In this document: piece by piece, positions 12,373 to 21,709 of the stretch
Numbering within the stretch: the stretch's first letter is position 1
How the letters are laid out: each line of letters starts with the position of its first letter
Assembly: GCA_902651635.1 (NCBI GenBank)
Contig: CACRSC010000031.1
Span: 430,130-494,129 of the forward strand
Length of the DNA stretch: 64,000 nt
Origin: Mastigamoeba balamuthi
Lineage: Eukaryota; Evosea; Mastigamoebida; Mastigamoebidae
Reading direction: 5' to 3'
Position numbers and translations under genes: made by a program
Notes under the pieces: generated by a model
Seen by the model: the letters and a program-made list of their open reading frames with translations, nothing else
Told to the model about the DNA's origin: nothing
Database searches by the model: none

Positions 12373-13374
12373 AAGGGTTTGGGTTTGTGGGTGCCCACTC
12401 AATCGCCTTCCGAGAGCAAGTAAGCCTGTATTGTTCAAAGTTGCTACTATTGCCTGCCAGGGGGATGGAATCGCAGTTGTGTAGGATGCTTGATTGGCGC
12501 CCGGGCTGACCAACTGGTGAGAAGCGGCCCCCTGTTCGCTGCCCAGTGCAAATTCCCGTGAGACTCGTTCTCAACTCCGGCGAGGTGCGGATGCGTTCAG
12601 AATGAGCGGACTGACCGCGAGGCAGCAGCCCAGAGAGACCAGAGCGAGGAACCAGCACATTCTATCGCTGAGATCCGAGGTGGCAGTGCTTGTCGCGCCG
12701 GACGATCGTTTAGTTGAAAACGGCACAGGCCACAGCGCTGCGGGTTTTATGGGGCAGGAGCTAAAGACGTCAAATCCCGCACATTCAGCCGCGGGACCAC
12801 AGGAAATGATCAGCGGGTGACGAAATGCGCTTGGCCTCCTCAGTTTCTTTCCGCAGGAAAATCGAGGTGGCCGGTTGCCGACTCACCCTACATTTGAAAT
12901 GACTCGTTCGTTCCGAGTCCCCAATACGCGCCGACCAAACTGCGCCTCGTAATGCATCGGGGCCTGATCCTCCCTCCCACCCACTCATTCCGGCCGGTGA
13001 CCCCGCGTTTTCCCAGCGTCAGGAAAGGCCACACAATCAGATATACGTCATAAGAAAAACCGTCGCATCGTGCCGCCACGCTGTGATGGCGCCACTTGGG
13101 ATCGCCTCGGTGGCTGCGAAGCCAGCTCAAGCAGCAAGGCCTGCCATCAGCCTAACAAAGCGCAGCATCATTTGGCTGTGGTATACCAATGACGCGACAA
13201 CACTGCGAGCGTGTAAGAAATTGGAAGGCGTCGTGCACTGGACTCTCACGCCCCATCGGATGCACGCCTCACATCCGCCAACATCACATCTCACAAGCGC
13301 AGCCAGCAGCCAGCCAGTAGCCATTCGCACTGCTTCGCCAGACAACCACACCCCCAGTTCCACTACACAGAGCC

Positions 13375-13417
<43 letters not shown>

Positions 13418-13565
13418 GGGTCAGGACAGCGCCAGCGCACCCCACCTCACCTCCGCAGTCAACGCGCCAGCGCACGCAAAGCCCCAGGCGAGACGCCAGC
13501 GGCACCAGAGCGACCGCAGACAGCAGACAGCAGTCAACAGACAGCAGGCAGGCACCAGGCGGGCA
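12373..13565. other. Intergenic region without a recognisable gene
   Basis: About 1.2 kb. I see no frame with family motifs and no tRNA. It contains a pure dinucleotide repeat near its 3' side and probably the 5' leader of the next gene. An open frame starts at 13083, but it runs through the repeat and looks non-coding before 13566. Confidence 0.5.
13379..13412. repeat. (TC)17 microsatellite
   Basis: An uninterrupted TC dinucleotide tract of about 34 bp lies roughly 155 bp upstream of the start at 13566. Polypyrimidine tracts like this can be promoter elements or simple slippage repeats; the sequence does not decide. Confidence 0.9.
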
Positions 13566-14180
13566 ATGACGTGGCTGACGCCGCTGGGGGAGCGGGAGCT
13601 GAACGTGGCGGAGCGGCGCCTGCTGGGGCGCGTGCTGAGCGCGATGCTGGACAACACGCGCGAGGACGAGGGCAGCGGCGGCGGGGACGGGGGCCCCGGG
13701 CGGCTGGAGCGGGGCGTGGCCCCGGGGCCCTTCGAGCGGCTGCCCGAGAGCCACAAGTACAGCGCACTCTACGCGGCGGCCATGGCGCTGACGTCGGCGT
13801 CGTCGCCGCGGGCGGCGCTGACGGCGACGGCGGCCAACGCCGTCGAGTACGTCTTCGCGTGGCTGCGCGAGCAGTTCGCGCACGACACGCTGCACGCGGC
13901 CCAGGCGTACGGGCGCTACGTCAGCGACGTGGTGGCCGGGGACGTCGTGGCCAGCGTGCCGGCCATGTGGGCGCTGCTGCCCGAGGGCACGTGGTGCACG
14001 GAGCGCTGCAAGTGGGAGCTCGCCGTCGAGGTGGCCCGCGACCGCGTGGTGGGGCGCGGCGTGGAGCTCGACGAGGGCGCCGAGGACTACTACGAGCCCC
14101 CGCGCAGCAGGGGCATCCGGGGCGCCTTCGACAGGCTCTACGACTTTGCTCTCGCCATCTCCGACACTGCCGCCCAGTGA
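13566..14180 (+). CDS. Hypothetical helical protein
   Basis: A single-exon frame of 204 residues. I do not recognise the family. It begins MTWLTPLGERELNVAE and is alanine/arginine-rich with predicted helices (SALYAAAMALTSA, AANAVEYVFAWLREQF, SDVVAGDVVASV). It has an acidic Asp/Glu run and Tyr pair near residue 175 and ends LYDFALAISDTAAQ. A Gly/Asp-rich loop sits at residues 35-50. There is no signal peptide or membrane segment. The start was chosen at the ATG after the TC repeat, because the longer upstream extension is low-complexity. Codon bias (strong G/C at third positions) matches real genes here. Confidence 0.6.
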   Translation: MTWLTPLGERELNVAERRLLGRVLSAMLDNTREDEGSGGGDGGPGRLERGVAPGPFERLPESHKYSALYAAAMALTSASSPRAALTATAANAVEYVFAWLREQFAHDTLHAAQAYGRYVSDVVAGDVVASVPAMWALLPEGTWCTERCKWELAVEVARDRVVGRGVELDEGAEDYYEPPRSRGIRGAFDRLYDFALAISDTAAQ

Positions 14181-14474
14181 CCGGCCTGCGACTTGAGTCC
14201 TCTCTGATCCGCTCCTGCTCCCAGACTGCTGTTGCTGCTGCCCCCCTTCTTCCCCGCACTCGGACAGTGACCGGGGGCCCTCCCCGTCTGAGTTGCCTTG
14301 CAGCTGCCGACTGCTGTTGCTGAGGCTCCGATTGCCCCTACTGTACATAGTAACGCTGATGTCCAGGATCGTGAGGCACTCCTTCCCCCAGAGCGACGCA
14401 GCCAGGAGCGTGTGCCATAAGACGAGGGGTCTTCATTGTTGAGATCTGTTCAAAGGCCCGGGACAATGGCTCTT

Positions 14475-16524
14475 TCAGGCCCTGCCGGCAAACGCCTCGA
14501 CGCGCTGGCTGTTGACGGCCGAAGGCGTGATGAGCGTGGGGGCCGCGAAGGTCTTGGCAGGTCCGGCGGCGACGAGGAAAGCGTTGCCGACGGCGGGGAA
14601 GTAGTCCCTCTGGATGGTGTAGTAGTTGTTGCCGCTGAGGCTCCAGCCGTTGAGGTAGGGGGTCATGGCGATGAGCTGCTCGCCGTAGTAGTCCGAGGTG
14701 AGGGCAAAGTTGACGGTGAAGTTGTTGAAGGTGTTCATCGGGAAGTCGAAGTCGCCGACGGAGGAGCACTGGTCATAGCCGTAGAAGAAGCACTGCTGCA
14801 GCTGTGCCCTGGCGTAGTCTCCGCCCCAGTACCTCCTGATGACGATCTTCCAGGCGATGCTGTCGAGGGGCGCGTTACGCTGACCCATGCGCATGCCGAT
14901 GCCCACAGTTCCCGAAGCCCCCGCAGACACGCCGACGCTGAACGACGTCCACGAGTCGCTGGCCAGCTGCGACGACCCCTTCCACATGATCTTCTTCTCG
15001 TTCATGCTGTCCGAGGTGGTCGCGATGGTCGTGGCGCCGTTGGAGCTCTGGGACAGGCTGAAGTCGCCAGAGGCGCCCTCGGGGTACACCTGCACCCACC
15101 CGCTATGGTGGTCGACAGCGTCGCAGAAGCCCTGGGCGCTGCAGGTCTGACCCCTGTGGCACAGCCCGCACGAGAGAGCCTTGCCGCAGCCGTTGTCGGC
15201 GTGGCCGCACTGGCGGCTGCCGCAGGCCTCCCTCCTGCTCAGGGGCTGGCACTCGGGCTGCGGAGCCGCAGACGACGACGCGGGGATCGGCTCGGGGGCC
15301 GGTGAGCCAGCGACGACGGCGCCGACTGCCTCAGTATCGGTGAGGTGGCAGGCCCTGACGCCACGCACGATGCGGAAGAAGCCCTCGCCATAGCCGCCCT
15401 GCCTGAAGTCCTTGGGCTCGCCCCAGTTGGGTCCCCACGAGTTCTTGATCAGCCAGTACTTGACCCCGTTGTCGTCGACACCCCAGCCCGCCAGAGTCAC
15501 CGCGTGGTCAGGAGCATCATAGCCCTGCTGCGTGTACCTGCATCCGCGACCGCCCTGGATGATGCCGCCGTTGTAGCCCTGCAGGTAGCCCGCGTTGATG
15601 GTGATGCCGAGGGCGCTGTACTGCATGAGACGCGAGTACAGCCCGCTGCCCTCGCGCTCGTCAAACTTCTCGGTGAAGTAGTCCTCGACGGTGACAGCTC
15701 CGGGCTGCGACAGGGGCTTCTGGCACTGGCCCATGCGCTCCTGGTACGGGTACTGCGACTCCAGAGCGACGCCGCCCCCGTTCTTCCCGTCGTCGGCCAG
15801 CTCCGAGATCATATTGACGGTGTTGTATCCCTGGCAGCCGTCCCAGTTGCTCCGACCGCCGTAGTTGGAGCAGTCGAGGAGGTTCTGCGGGGAGACGACG
15901 ACGGTCTTCCCGGTGGCCTTGAGGTACGCGCCCTCGAGCACTGCCGCCGTCGTGAACGCCCAGCACGACCCGCACCCGCCCTGCTGCCTCGCGGGCGTCA
16001 CGTACGGGGTGATGAAGTTCTGGGGGATGGCCGCCCTGCGCATCGGGGCAGCGGGGGCGGCCCTGCGGATGCCGGAGGCGTTGAGGCCGGTGGGCACGAG
16101 GAAGCGCGCTGCAAACTCGTCCTTGGTGAGGTCGGAGAAGGCGTTGGGGCCGAAGACGGCGGTCTGGCCGGGCTCGGCGTTCCAGGCGGCGTACTCGGCG
16201 ATGTTCATGCGGAAAACCTCGAAACGGCGCTCCTCTGCACGCAGCGATGTTAGTCTCCAGGGCGATTGTGTTGGGGAAAACAAGGGAACAATGAAGGAAG
16301 AGGGGGAAGCGTGTCGGACCCTCTGCGGGAGAAATGTAGTGTTTGCCGAACTTGGCCCTCCACGAGTTCTGTCACACAGGGGCATAGATGTGAGGTCGCG
16401 TTCTCTGCGGTGGGACGGGCTTTGGAGCAGGTCCCAAAGGGGCACGCACCCACTGGCAGCGCTCGTCGCAGCCGAGAGCAGCGACGAGGAGCAGCCCGGA
16501 GATGAGGATCGACGCGGGCGACAT
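14475..16524 (-). CDS. Papain-family (C1A) cysteine protease with C-terminal Cys-rich and beta-rich extension
   Basis: Exon 1 (16450-16524) encodes a signal peptide MSPASILISGLLLVAALG. A long exon from about 16232 down to 14475 encodes the rest. The I29-type propeptide (EERRFEVFRMNI, FGPNAFSDLT) precedes a full papain domain. That domain has the catalytic Cys in QGGCGSCWAF, His in DHAVTLAGWG and Asn in KNSWGPNWG. After the peptidase come a cysteine-rich segment (REACGSRQCG...CGKALSCGLC) and about 190 residues of unrecognised, probably beta-sandwich sequence starting SGWVQVYPEG. The extension could bind carbohydrate or walls; that is a guess. The enzyme is expected in lysosomes or phagosomes or to be secreted. 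The intron start (GTGCGT at 16449) is clear; the exon 2 edge is uncertain by a few bases. Confidence 0.88.
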
Positions 16525-18116
16525 GAGGTTGGTACTGTGTGATGAAGCAGATGGCAAGCAGTAGACGCCCACGATGTTGTGGTGTTTCACTGCCGCTTTG
16601 CTGACTGTTTAAAGAGTGAGACTTTTCAACGGGTGCACCCGGTTTTGTGCGCACTTGACCGTTGGAACGACGTCATAGATACGTGAAGAATGCCCAGGAA
16701 TGGTGAACGAAAGATCTCCACAGCCGACTCCTCCGTTACGCGCGCTGCGGGCTGTCCGTCTTGTTCTCATCTGGTTTGGTGCTCTCTGTGTCCTGCGACG
16801 CGCGGGCCGACTGTTGAGAGACCTTTGAGAGTTCTTTTTTACCTCAACACCGGTCGAGTTTCGTCGGCTCTGGAGATCAACTCGCTGAAGAGCCGCAAGT
16901 GCTACGGAGGAGCACGGCATCGACCCCGCACACCATCTCTCGTGATCCACCCTCTACGTGACGCTCCCGTTCGCGTGGGGTTCGAGAGAGCCGGACAGGA
17001 ATGTGATAAGCAGCGTCTTTTCCTTGTGTTGACGGGTGTGGGAACAAAGGACAAGCGACGGTTTTGCTCACTGAGGGCCTCCACCTCCCTCCCGATGCTC
17101 CCTCTGCGCGGCGGCATCAGAAGAAAAGCCACCCACCGATGAGGCGGTACGATTGCGGCTATTAAAGTACCGCGGCGAGAATGCCGATACGACGGCGACG
17201 CCGTTCAGCAGAAGGGCTATCTATTTCCCGATCCTATGGAAAATCGAGCAGGGACACGGGACACCGCCGCCGTCGGTCTGACAGCGCTGGCGCCATGGGA
17301 GCGCGCAGAAAAAGAGCGCGTGAGAACCGAGGGCATAAAGAAGAGGTCCTGTCTGGTGGGTGCACTGCTGCGATGGGTCGTGCACCAGAACGCGGTGTTG
17401 CTGGGGTCCGGGAGTCGGTTATTTAGGTTCTCGGCAGCTCATAAACGCTGCTGCGGCAGCCGGCCGGGCCAAGCTAGCTCGTGCGCCCATGCGTTGCATC
17501 AATGGAACTAAGCGCTGCTTTTCATGTCGTGAGGAAGGCTGTTCAGGGTACCAGATGCAGTCATCCCCCAACGACTTAAAAACCGCAAAAAGGGACCTGT
17601 CTGGTATGACCCAAATGTGCTTTTTACCACTCACTCATGCTGCCGCTGCTCTGATGGATCCGAGAGGAGAGGGGCGAAGAAGACAGGAAGCTCGGTGCTT
17701 GCGAACTAATGGAACAAGAGCTCCTCAGCAAAGCTTGATGACCCATCTCCCTCCTGGTGCAGCAGGGGTGCAGAGAGATAACAGGGGGACACGAGCGGTG
17801 GCCCACAAGTCACACATTCGAACAGCTGTGAAAAAGAGGACCTGTGGGAGGACATCGGGCTCCGAGGGAGGCGCAAGTACTGCGATGGACTTTGTGCAGT
17901 GCTTCAGCTTCTTGACTACGAAATCCATGTGCCTCCCTCCCACTGGGCTATCGTTGACAATAAGCCCTATGAATGGTCTTTTTCCCAATTCTCACTCCGA
18001 TTGAGGGGAGGGGGGAAGAGACATGGACGGGGCGTCTACTGAAGTGTTATTGGCACTTGTGTGTGATGTGTAAGGTTGGGAGGTGTGTTGGAAGTTTCAG
18101 GCAAAAAGACACTGCA
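16525..18116. other. 1.6-kb region without a supported gene
   Basis: Base composition is lower in GC than the flanking genes and open frames on both strands lack family motifs or a coherent third-position bias. It lies upstream of the protease (its promoter side) and downstream of nrdD-nrdG. No tRNA or simple repeat stands out. A non-coding RNA cannot be excluded. Confidence 0.45.
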
Positions 18117-20994
18117 TCAGAGAGCAGCGACCTTGGAACAGAGCTCATCAAACTCCTTCTCCGTCTGCTCCTGGTGCTCCCTGAACATCGGGTCCAGCAG
18201 CGACTTCCCGCTCCTGAACTTCTGCAGGACCAGCCCGTCCCCAGCCAGCTTCTTGCACTGAGTCAGGTCCTCCAGGTCCACCAGCCCGGGAACCACCGTC
18301 GTCCGGAACTGGTGCGCCACCCCGGACTTGCGGATCAGCTCGATGCTCTCCTCGATCACACGCCCGTCCACCTCCTTCCCGCCCGTCACCTCGCTGTACT
18401 TGCCCGGTGCGCACTTGACGTCCATGGCCACGTAGTCCACCAGCTTCTCGCTCAGGATCTGCTCCAGCACCCGGGGCAGCGTCCCGTTGGTGTCCAGCTT
18501 CACCGAGATGCCGTTGTCCTTGAGGATGCGCAGGAACTGGACCAGGCCGGGCTGGATGGTGGGCTCGCCGCCCGAGATGACGAGGTTCTTGTGCTTCGAC
18601 GAGGTCATGTAGGCAAGAACGTCCTCGAGGCTGATCTCCTCCGAGCGCCCGCGGGCCAGGTCGCCGTTGTGGCACCACGAGCACGAGAGGTTGCAGCCGT
18701 TGGTGAAGACGATCGAGGCGATCTTGCCGGGGTAGTCCGACAGCGTCTGCTTGTTGAACCCGCCCAGGATAACTCCCGGCAGCTGGTTGATCGGGTGCTC
18801 GGCGCCTCCGATGTTCTTGTAGTACTTGCGCAGCTTGTACTCGGCCTTCTTGCCCTTGTTCCAGTCCTTGGTGGGCCTGTAGTACCCCACGATACGCGAG
18901 TACACCAGGCACTCCCTGCCGCACTGGTTGCACGTCTCGTGCTCGCCCGAGATGTACCCGTGCGTCTTGCAGATGCTGAACGTCGGCGTCAGGGACAGGT
19001 ACGGGATGCGGTACTTGGTCGTCACCATCTTCACCAGGTCACGAGCCTGAACCCAGCTCGGCAGCCGCTCGCCCAGGAACGCGTGGAACACCGTCCCGCC
19101 CGTGTAGCTGCACTGCAGCTCCTCCTGGTGGTCCAGCGCCTCGAACAGGTCGTCCGTGGCGTCCACCGGCAGCAGCGTCGAGTTGGAGTAGAACTCGGGC
19201 ACGTTGCTGTTGGGGAACAGCTCGCGGTCCCTCTGCGCCAGCTTGTAGCTCGTGCTCTCGGCGGGAGTCGCCTCGAGGTTGTAGAAGTTGGTCGTCTCGG
19301 TCTGGAACACCTGCAGCTCCGCCTTGATGAAGTCCAGCACCGAGAGCGACCACTGCTTGCGCTTGGCGATGCCCTCGCCAAAGAGCTCGAGGCAGGCCTC
19401 GTTCATGCCGTTGATCCCGATCGTGCTGAAGTGGTTCTTCCAGTACGACCCTGTGCGCTCCTTGATGCTCTGCAGGTAGTGCGTGGCGTACGGGTACAGC
19501 GCGGCCCTGCTCTCGACGACCTTGCGCTTGATCTCGAGCGAGTCCTTGGCCACCCGCAGCGTCTCCTTCAGCTCCACGAAGAACGCCTTCTCCGAGCCCG
19601 CACGGCGAGCGATGTTGGGGAGGTTGAGGGTGACGACGCCGATGGAGCCGGTGAGGGGGGCGGAGCCGAAGAGGCCGCCGCCGCGGGTGTGGAGCTTGCG
19701 GACGTCGAGGCGGAGGCGGCAGCACATGGAGCGGAAGTCCTCGGGGTTGAGGTCGCTGTTGATGAAGTTGGCAAAGTAGGGGACGCCGTACTTGGCGGTC
19801 ATCTCCCAGATGGGCTTGTAGCGCTCGTCGTCCCAGTCAAAGTCCTTGCTGAGGTTGTACGTGGGGATGGGGAACGAGAAGATCGTCCCGTTGCCGTCGC
19901 CCTGCACCATCGTCGCCGTGAAGGCCCTGTTGATCATGTCCATCTCCTCCTGGAAGTCCCCGTACGTCCACTCGGCGTGGGGCCTCCCGCTGATGATCAC
20001 CGGCCGGTCCCGCATCGCCTTGGGGCACACCAGGTCCATCGACACGTTCGTGAACGGCGCCTGGAACCCGCTCCGCGTCGGCACGTTGAGCGAGTACACG
20101 AAGCTCTGCACGTACTTGAACACCTCCACGAAGCTCAGCCTGTCCACCCGCACAAACGGCGCCAGGAACGTGTCCAGGTTCGACACCGCCTGCGCCCCCG
20201 CCAGCTCCCCCTGCAGCGTGAACAGGAAGTTCACGATCTGGTTCAGCGCCGTGTTCAGGTGGCTCGCCGGCCGGCACTGGATCTTGTTCTCCACGCCCCC
20301 GAACCCCTGCGTCAGGATGTCCTCGATGCTCCACCCCGAGCAGTACGCGCTCAGGAACCCCAGGTCGTGGATGTGGAACCTGTTCTCCTCGTAGTACCGC
20401 CGCACCTCGGGCGTGTACACGTGCTTCAGCCAGTACTGGCTGATCGCGTGCGTCGACAGGTGCTGCATCAGCCCCTGGTGGCTGAACGTCGAGTTGGCGT
20501 TCTCGGCCCCCTTCCACGACGAGCGGTTCAGGTACTCCTCGATCACGCGGTCCATCTCGCTCTTGTCCATGAGGTCGGCCAGCTGGTGTGGGGCACCGGG
20601 GCGGAGAAACGGGTGGGTTAGTGATTTTCCCGCGCCCAGCCGGTCGTTTGAAATTTGAATATTCAAACATAAATATAGTTTTCAAAAATTTGAAAGTTGG
20701 CGGAAAACGGGCGGGAAGGTGTAGGATCGCCGGGCGCAGGGGAGATGACGCTGAGAGCGCACCTTGTTGAACGCCGGGCCAGTGGAGGGGCCATTCCCGG
20801 GGGAAGACGCGTGCTCGGGGATCAGAGAGCTGGTGCGGAACCGTCGTGAGAAAGCGGCACAAAAAACTGGAGTCGAGGCGAGACTCGGCTATCGGGCGAG
20901 CAAAAGCGCTCGGGGACGCCGCGGGGCGGTCGGCGCACATCACGGGGGTGGCGGTGGTATCGCAGACGCAGGACGAAACGCAGGCGGTCGACAT
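18117..20994 (-). CDS. nrdDG: Anaerobic (class III) ribonucleotide reductase fused to its radical-SAM activase (NrdD-NrdG2)
   Basis: This enzyme reduces ribonucleoside triphosphates to dNTPs without oxygen, using a glycyl radical. Exons are 20939-20994, 20763-20829 and 18117-20582, giving 862 residues. NrdD occupies about residues 42-630: ENANSTFSHQG start, Cys144 (KIQCRPASH), Cys328-329 (SMCCRLRLD), a zinc-type cluster (Cys579, 592, 595, 599) and the glycyl-radical signature RIVGYYRP with Gly607. A linker of about 20 residues leads to a NrdG2-type activase, GGFNKQTLSDYPGK, with the radical-SAM CX3CX2C at Cys671/675/678 (CNLSCSWC) and the SGGEPT motif. In most bacteria and archaea these are separate proteins. 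I recognise no ATP-cone before residue 42. The N-terminal 41 residues are Cys/Ser/Pro-rich, with no clear targeting signal. Both introns are GT-AG and in frame. Family calls are firm; the fusion is read directly from one uninterrupted exon. Confidence 0.93.
20626..20633. promoter_or_regulatory. E2F-like TTTCCCGC motif in nrdDG intron 2
   Basis: TTTCCCGC matches the TTTSSCGC E2F/DP consensus. It lies inside the 180-bp second intron of the reductase gene. E2F control of ribonucleotide reductase is known in animals, plants and other eukaryotes. Here the site is seen, but its use is only inferred. Confidence 0.25.
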
Positions 20995-21569
20995 GTCGGT
21001 GTGGTTGAAGCGGTGGAGCGGTTTTGTATACAAACTGTTGTGGTGCGGTAGTAGGCTTTTAAATTTCTGACGAGAAAAAGTTTTCAGGATTCTTATAAAT
21101 CTCGAGAAGATATTTTCGTTCTGACGTAAACCCGAAAAAGCTCGCTCCCATTGGCCCCGGCGTGACGTCGTGCCACGTGGCGACGGTGGTCGACCATCGG
21201 CTGGCAGACGCTTCCCCAGGAGCTCTTGCTCGAAGCCACAGAGACCAGGGCTCTGTGCGGTGGGGGTCAGCAAATCGTACACTTTTTCTCCCATACGAAA
21301 ATAGGATCACATGCGTGGGTGGGCAGCCCACACCTGGCGCCCCTACGGCCTCGTACCAACGCGCGCGCCGCATGCCGCCCACCGGCCCTCTGTCGCAGAC
21401 AGTTAATCTGCCTGGAGACTGACCGGAAACGCCCTGGCGCCCGAGATCGCGCGCCTTCTTTGACTGCTGTTTTTCAAAAATTTGAAAATTTGAAAATTGT
21501 CAGTTAATTACCGATCAATTCCAAAAAGCTACCGAGAGAAAGGCGATGCCCTCGCAAAAAACAAAAAGT
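20995..21569. other. Intergenic: nrdDG promoter side and tRNA 3' flank
   Basis: About 575 bp with no coding signal. It contains AT-rich runs near 21470-21510 built of AAATTTGAAAATTTG-like units, similar to the AT-rich part of nrdDG intron 2 (about 20650-20700). T-runs just below 21570 on the minus strand would serve as the RNA polymerase III terminator of the tRNA. Confidence 0.5.
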
Positions 21570-21643
21570 TGCGCTGCGCTGGGATCGAACCAGCGACCCT
21601 AAGATTATGAGACTTATACTCTAACCAACTGAGCTAGCAGCGC
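21570..21643 (-). tRNA. tRNA-Met (CAU), elongator type
   Basis: The reverse strand folds as a full cloverleaf: acceptor GCGCTGC/GCAGCGC, D-arm GCTC-AGTTGGTTA-GAGT, anticodon loop CTCATAA with CAT, variable loop of 5, and T-arm GCTGG-TTCGATC-CCAGC, with discriminator A. It is 74 nt and has no intron. The B box GGTTCGATCCC is perfect. A TTTTTGTTTTTT run follows within a few bases as terminator. The acceptor stem starts G-C with A at discriminator; the A-C start and AT-rich stem typical of initiators are absent, hence elongator. Confidence 0.95.
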
Positions 21644-21709
21644 ATTACAGTAAATATGATCCACCAGAAAGCACCATGAGCAATGCAACATCACTACAGA
21701 ATCGTTGAC

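Noticed and set aside
13379-13412. Possible CRISPR-like or satellite array
   Set aside because: It is a plain dinucleotide microsatellite with no spacers; no CRISPR array exists in the window.
13083-13565. Upstream extension of the hypothetical gene through the TC repeat
   Set aside because: The extension codes low-complexity Ser/Leu from the repeat and lacks the codon bias seen after 13566.
16690-17142. Possible 150-residue gene in the gap before nrdDG
   Set aside because: There is no family motif, mixed composition and no third-position bias.
17973-20621. An 882-codon open frame on the plus strand opposite nrdDG
   Set aside because: It is a mirror effect of G/C-rich third positions in the real minus-strand gene; its translation is Leu/Val/Arg/His-rich without motifs.
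20583-20666. Start of nrdDG at an ATG inside intron 2 (MNIQISND...)
   Set aside because: Comparison with the second copy shows the same two upstream exons and an acceptor just before LADLMDKSEM, so this ATG is intronic.
18117-20994. Bacterial contamination as explanation of the nrdDG gene
   Set aside because: Two GT-AG introns, a matching intron-bearing second copy, and clear eukaryotic genes and a tRNA on both sides argue against it.
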